Source of the DNA: Dipetalonema caudispina
Lineage: Eukaryota; Nematoda; Chromadorea; Rhabditida; Onchocercidae
NCBI GenBank assembly: GCA_013365325.1
Contig: JABVXV010000182.1
Coordinates: 60,277-124,276 of the forward strand
Direction of reading: 5' to 3'
DNA length: 64,000 nt
Part shown: piece by piece, positions 57,853 to 64,000 of the stretch
Layout of the letters: each line of letters opens with the position of its first letter
How positions within the stretch are numbered: position 1 is the stretch's first letter
Made by a program: the position numbers and the translations under genes
Notes under the pieces: generated by a model
The model's input: only the letters and a program-made list of their open reading frames with translations
Told to the model about the DNA's origin: nothing
The model's database searches: none

Positions 57853-60291
57853 AACATAATGAAATGAAGTAAGGGAAATGCACTTCACTTCATGTTATGC
57901 CTAACTTACATTCAATGATGAGAGATATTTTTATTTTCATGAATGTTTTACTCACTTTAAAACTGTTTTATTCATTTAAAATTTCTTCCTCAATTTATGT
58001 TTGCACCCTACTTTTTACGGATACATTAAAAGATGTAAAAAGAGTAATACTTCTGTTACGAGTAAGTTTTCTTGGGTATTTCATTATATAAAAGAACTAG
58101 CATTAACTGTTCAACGACGGAATGTATTGGTTGGTTTAATATCATTGAATGTCATTGAACAATAACAAATTGTATGTAGCAGAAACTTCATGCTCACTTC
58201 CGGAATGGTAGATGAAAAAGAAAGTTGGAACTGAACACAAAATCCTGAAATTTTAAAAAGTTATAGATAGAGGCAAAAGATTAATTTGCAATTGTTTAAT
58301 TTCAAAAAAAGTTTTAATCAAATAGGAAATCATATTTACAAATTGTTTATTAAAGAATTATGGAAAAATTATTAATTAATCAGACAAAGCCAACTTGATT
58401 ATCGAATGCTATTGAGTTTAATTCAAAATTTCAATGGATGGATTTTACTGGTATCCTAATTGTAAGATTGATGAAAATAATAGTTAAACAAATTAGCATC
58501 ATTAGCTTCTCCAAAAATTGAATAAACAATCGGTCTCGTATAGCATCCAGCTGTGATATCAATAGCTAATGCATTACGTTGAACGTCCGTAGAATCCTCG
58601 TACTACCCGCAGAATCCATATACTCTCGTGTTATATTCTCGTATTACAGCAGAATCACCTGCATAAAAGTGGAAATTTCTATACTAATAGTTATATAAAT
58701 ATGCTGGTTTGTTGTGTTATCAATTTTCTTTTTTAGAACTACGAATTTTCCACACCCATCAGATGAAACCACTTTCTGTTTACTATACTGCTAGCTGATC
58801 TATCCTGCCAATCATGGCAAACGTTCAGTACTTACTGTGTAATTTGCACAGCAATCCTAAAAAAAATATACTACAAAGAAAAAAAAAACATTTCAGTTAT
58901 CGTTAGTATTATTTCAATAGATAATCTTTCGTAATCATTTCAATAATTTAAATGTTATTTTATAACGTCTTTGTATTGATGTTTGATTTCGTTAGGTCAT
59001 TTTTACTGAATTTGATTTGTCATGTCTTTTGTTAAATTTAAAATTTACATTGATCTATTTGATAACTAATCAAAATTCTTAGTTCAGATCAAAAAAACTT
59101 TTGCGATATTATAATCGAGATGTGAAACTAGAAGAGAAGTTTTGTTTTTAGGATAACATGAAACAAATAACCTGAAGACAAATTTGTAGATTCATTGATA
59201 TATTGACGTAAATATTACGTATGCAGTGAAAGCTCTCTCCTACCCTTTGTATAAAATTTCTCTTTTGTATAAAATTTGAACATTTATCAAAATTTCTCAA
59301 ATTTCCAATTTTGCATGCCAACAGCTATCGGCCTTTCAGGCATTTCACAACTTTGGCATAAATAGGAATAGTTATAAAGTTATAAGACTACAAATTTTAC
59401 CTTAAATGCAAATTTCATGAATATGATTGCTCCTTTCTATATGATCTTGCTGAGATTAAATTTCGTAAGCATCGAAAATATATAATTTATAAAATATATA
59501 ACGAGGGCAGGAGAAAATTAATCTCAAGTCTTTGCTACTATTCAATACTACTTTTTCGCCATCTTTTAATTTTGAAACTACTTGGAATTTTGATAAGATA
59601 ATTTTGAGAAGTGGCATCTATAAAGTTTTCTGTCTTAAAGTTTATTTGTTGCATCACTTATGTAAAAGAAGAAACAGAATTACCATATTTTATTGTTTTA
59701 AAATTCAATATTTTAGACTATGATCCAAAACTTTTGAAAATTTCAATTCCATTGTAAAACTGAGGAATGCATTTCACTGCAAATTAGTACCAAAAAAAGG
59801 GAAAATTGTTACCGAGAATGTTCAGATGTTAATGAGATCATCAGGTGGATATGATAATATGTTGGATTAAGTGTAACAAAGGCTAAAAAATTAACAATAT
59901 GAACTGAAATGCCAAAAGCATCCAATACTGTAGCATTCATCGTCCAAAGAAAAATTTTTTCAATGAATCATTTCGAAATTTAATATATTCGCTAACTTTA
60001 ATGTAATTAGTAATTCGTTATGTTCTTAAAGGATTAAATGATGAACATGTGATAAAATATCTGTGATCATATAATCTGTAAGCAGCTCTAACATTTAACA
60101 TATCAACGTATAGATATTTTGATAAATTTCCGACAAATGACGACAAGAGGAAAAATTCGGTTCATCTTTTGCAATCATACTATTAATTTTTGTAGCATTT
60201 TTGTTCCAGGAAAATTGTATTACCTTGGCTTGTAATTAACAAGCATTGGCTCTTTTTTTATTGTTGATATTCTGCTGGCAAGAGAAAAATT
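56901..60291. other. Intergenic stretch upstream of glutamate synthase
   Basis: AT-rich with poly(T) runs near 57821-57845 and poly(A) near 56909. No exon series was seen. Apparent 60-codon frames at 57897-58091 and 59532-59723 are Phe/Leu-rich and lack splice context. The GOGAT promoter is expected at the right end. Confidence 0.5.
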
Positions 60292-63200
60292 ATGGTGCTA
60301 CTAAGCATTGAACAACTAGAAAAAGCAAAAAATGATGGCCTTTATATTCCTCATTTGGAGAAAGAATCGTGCGGTGTTGGCTTTGTAGCATCAATACGTG
60401 GAATCGCTACTCATCGAGTATTTCTCAATTTAAATTTCTAAATAAACTCAATTTCCAATTCTTTTTTCTATTCGTGTTGATAGCAAAAAAAAAAAATATT
60501 ATTTAATTCAAATTTTAAATCATTGTGAAATTCATTCGACGAAGAAAGATAATGCTATTAATAAATTCAACATTATAGCTGTATGATTATCAAATTTCTA
60601 ATTATTGTAGTTTAGGAATAAGTTTTGGAAGAATTTTTTTACATTTTCTAGATTTTATGTGATGGAAGAACGATGCTTCAACGTTTGGCACATCGTGGAG
60701 CTTGCGCTTGTGATAACGATTCCGGTGATGGTGCAGGTGTAATGACTGCTATACCGGATGCACTGTACCGGAAAGACCTCAGAAAGTGGCTGAATATCAT
60801 AGTTTATTTTTCGCTTTAATTTTTGAGCTGTCCAGACTCTCTACTCTCTTTCAATTGATGTTTGATACAAAGCGTAGATATGCCTGAACAGATGATTTAT
60901 ATTATGATGATAATCTTTCTCTGGACTTCAATATTTTCAAAGTTCTATTGTAGCAATGAAGAAGGAATCGAATTACCTCCAGTTGGTGAATATGCAACAG
61001 GTTTGCTGTTTCTCAAAAACGATTCATATGAACAAGCTATTGAGGCATTCACAGATTTGGCTAAAGGTTGCAATTTAAAAGTGATTGCTTGGCGTAAATT
61101 ACAAACAAATCCGGAAAAAATTGGAGCTGAAGCCCGTAAAACAGAGCCATGTATTCGACAGGTTCGATTACCGTTTCTGTTATCTCCTTTTTCGCAGATT
61201 CTTAAATATATTTGCTTTTTTAAGTCTTCTTGAATTCCCCTTCTAGAATTTTACTTTTCATTTTTATATTACATATTAACAAATAACTAACCCTGTTTTA
61301 GGTATTTGTTACAGCATCGTATGCTGCCACCGATACGAAACTCTTTCAGCGCAACATTTATGTGTTGCGGAAACAGGCTGTTGTACAGTTGGCCAAACAA
61401 AAAATTGAATGCTACGTTGTATCTCTCAGCAGTTCAACAATTATTTATAAGGTCAGTCAGAGGTCAATGTTTTTTTGGAGGACTAATTCTAAAACATTTT
61501 GTGATAAATTTTAAAAATCTGTTGTACATTCTCTTCTAACAAAAGTCCTTATAAGCTGAATTCAGAAACACTGTTTAAGACAACGTATAATCAGAAATAT
61601 ACAAAAATAATAACCAAACACACTGCGATAGTTAATATTCTTCTCTTCTTTTATCATAATTTCAGGGACAATTTACACCAAATCAGCTCTATCCCTACTA
61701 TTCCGATTTGACAAATCCTGAATATGTGTCACATATAGCAATGGTCCATAGTCGGTTTTCAACTAATACATTTCCGTCATGGTGTAGAGCACAACCGTAT
61801 CGGTTAATATTAACGTTCAAAATAAAAACATGTAATCACTTGTCGAGTATAGTTCTTCGAGATTCTATCTCTTCTGGACAAGTTTCCCCTGAGAGCCAAG
61901 ATTCGTACTCTTATTGCTAGCGTTGAGAATTTTTTTAAAATAATTAATAATATTCAAAACCCATTTTAAATCTCATTGAATTCAATTCATCTGCTACTGA
62001 TTTAGTTAATTTATTTTATAAATTTTGCTTCTGTGAGAGAAATTTTCAAATGTACAGGATGGTTGCTCATAATGGTGAAATTAATACTCTACGTGGAAAC
62101 GTCAATTTTATGCATGCACGTGAAGGCGTTATGAGGAGTCACGCATACGGCAATAACCTTCAGAAACTGTAATTTCTTTATTCTTGTAATAAATACCTAG
62201 AAGATGAGTAACAAATATGACACTACATCAGGTAAAAATGCTACGAGGTTAGATATTGGTTTCAAGAATACCTTTTTTTTTCCGCACTGGACGATAATTC
62301 CAGTGTTTCAGATATCCGGTAGTCGAACGTGATATGTCAGATTCGGGATGCTTCGATAATGTATTGGAATTTTTGGTACATGCTGGTAATCGTTCCTTAC
62401 CAGAAGCTGCCATGACGATGGTTCCAGAAGCTTGGGAAAATGATGAGGTAATTTTGGGAAAGAGTAAACAGCTAGAATTTCGGCTAGCTCGTTTCACTTT
62501 TTGAACGGAACAAATAAAAATACAAAGGAAGAAGTTAAATGTGATGGACTTTTAGCATCTATTTCATTTCCTTTTAAATTCTAGTCTCATTAAATTAAAT
62601 ACCTGTTAATGAGACAAAACTTTGTGAATTTCAAGACGATCAAATAATAGTTTCTATTGCTTTGATGACAATGTCTATGACACATTCATGACATCACTAC
62701 AATTACTTCAACAACGATTAAAGCAGATTTCCGATGAATTCTGGATCCGAAATTACGGGGTTTAGTAAAAATACCTAATATCTCGTAACATTCTTGTCTA
62801 ATGATAACATAAATATCAGTGTTACCGATAAATATCAGTGTTTTTCCCGGTAGTTCAACAACTACATAGATATGCATTTTTCAAATCATTTTTATTCTCA
62901 CCGAAAATTCCTGTTAACGACTTTCCTTCGTTTATCATTAAGGCTTTCATCTGTTCTATTTGGATCCTACCCAATCGTTTCCCAACTTCCCACTCTTTTA
63001 GGTGACCCTATCAAGTACATTAGGACAGAAGAACACCGTACCGGAATGGCTCGAAAGCATATATAATATTCAGAGTTTTTTAAAAAAAAATTCTCTTCCA
63101 TTTTATTGTAGGGACAAATTTTTCATTAATATTCAAATCAATCCAGAATAGAACAATTAATTCAAGTGAAATGAGAACAAATTTTAAACAGCTATCTTTA

Positions 63201-63557
63201 ATCAGGGAATGTCACCGGAAAGAAGAGCGTTTTACAGGTGGGCTGCAATGCTCATGGAACCATGGGATGGACCAGGTATATCTTTCATTTTTTTAAAAAA
63301 AAAAAAACTACTGTGATTTGCAATCATTTCGATACATTAATTCATTTGAAAAAATAAAATGTACTATCAATTGATTATTTTTGATTTGTTGATCCTTTAT
63401 AGCGCTAATGACATTTTCGGATGGACGCTATATTGGAGCAATTCTGGATCGAAATGGCCTGAGACCAGCTCGTTTCTATATCACAAAAGATGAGCATATT
63501 TTCCTAGCCAGCGAAGTAGGCGTAGCAGATTTGGCAGAGGAAAATATCGTACGAAAG
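60292..63557 (+). CDS. Glutamate synthase (GOGAT), N-terminal part, runs off the window
   Basis: Exons 60292-60417, 60652-60785, 60954-61161, 61302-61451, 61666-61802, 62058-62168, 62312-62447, 63206-63275 and 63403-63557 join to 409 residues; the next acceptor is beyond the window. This is the class II glutaminase domain that releases ammonia from glutamine. The catalytic Cys is residue 27 in KESCGVGF, after a 26-residue propeptide. Other motifs are [40 protein letters not shown] and [11 protein letters not shown]. The full enzyme makes two glutamates from glutamine and 2-oxoglutarate using NAD(P)H. The ATG at 60292 is the first after an in-frame stop. Host-type introns throughout argue against bacterial contamination. 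Nematode GOGAT proteins are usually over 2000 residues, so most of the gene lies to the right. Confidence 0.93.
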
Positions 63558-63851
63558 GTTAATATTGTTAAATATTTCAAAATTCATATGCAAATATTGC
63601 CTGAATTTAAGATCCCTTATTTTGTCCGACCTCTATCACTTAGTTGCTAACTGTTTTGCAAGTCATTTAATTTAATTGCATGTTCCGTTATTTAGAATTA
63701 AGAGTTAGATTGCGGAATAATTTTCTGAACTTATGATCGAAGAGCAACTTATCCAACATAGTCACAGAGCGGTTACCGAAACTAGCAATGCATGAGGATT
63801 CCCGCAAAGTTTTAGATAACAGATGTCATTATAATAGCTAGAGCAGAAAGA

Positions 63852-64000
<149 letters not shown>

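Overview
The window looks like nuclear DNA of a nematode, most likely a spirurid or filarial worm. It is strongly AT-rich. Its genes are split into many small exons with GT..AG introns and short TTTCAG-type acceptors. The best-recognised proteins match nematode versions closely (UNC-78/AIP1, VAB-15/Msx), alongside an attractin. The species call is an inference from composition and gene content; nothing in the window fixes the species. Exons were joined by eye using reading phase. Almost every model closes in phase, but no transcript data were available, so single exon borders may be wrong.

Layout. 1-3693: AT-rich, no gene seen. 3694-6077 (+): BOD1/Shg1-domain protein, 7 exons. 6379-11524 (-): secreted protein with two von Willebrand A domains, 12 exons. 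13560-17781 (-): actin-interacting protein 1 (unc-78/WDR1) with an odd repeat element in its first mapped intron. 19847-22358 (+): Rab40-like GTPase with SOCS box, 7 exons, with altered nucleotide-binding motifs. 22359-28827: no gene seen. 28828-34602 (-): Msx-class homeobox gene (vab-15) with a 4.75 kb intron inside the homeodomain. 34603-43873: mostly empty, one orphan exon-like block near 37.1 kb. 43874-44299 (-): small predicted membrane protein. 44614-53240 (-): attractin, 20 exons, about 1265 residues. 54052-55125 (-) and 55891-56900 (+): two tiny multi-exon genes. 60292 to the right edge (+): first nine exons of a glutamate synthase (GOGAT), ending in an AAT microsatellite.

The neighbours do not form a pathway. 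They are ordinary eukaryotic single genes: chromatin/kinetochore factor, extracellular adhesion protein, actin disassembly cofactor, ubiquitin-ligase adaptor GTPase, developmental transcription factor, membrane receptor-like protein and nitrogen metabolism enzyme. No operon, rRNA, tRNA, CRISPR array or intact transposon was recognised. Intergenic DNA and introns hold many 15-25 nt poly(A)/poly(T) runs and several dinucleotide microsatellites.

The most interesting points are the Rab40-like protein that appears to have lost key nucleotide and magnesium ligands, an inverted-repeat element inside unc-78 whose ends copy the adjacent host exon border, an in-frame optional 40-codon cassette in unc-78, an attractin that lacks the C-type lectin region, and two previously unremarked micro-exon genes beside attractin.
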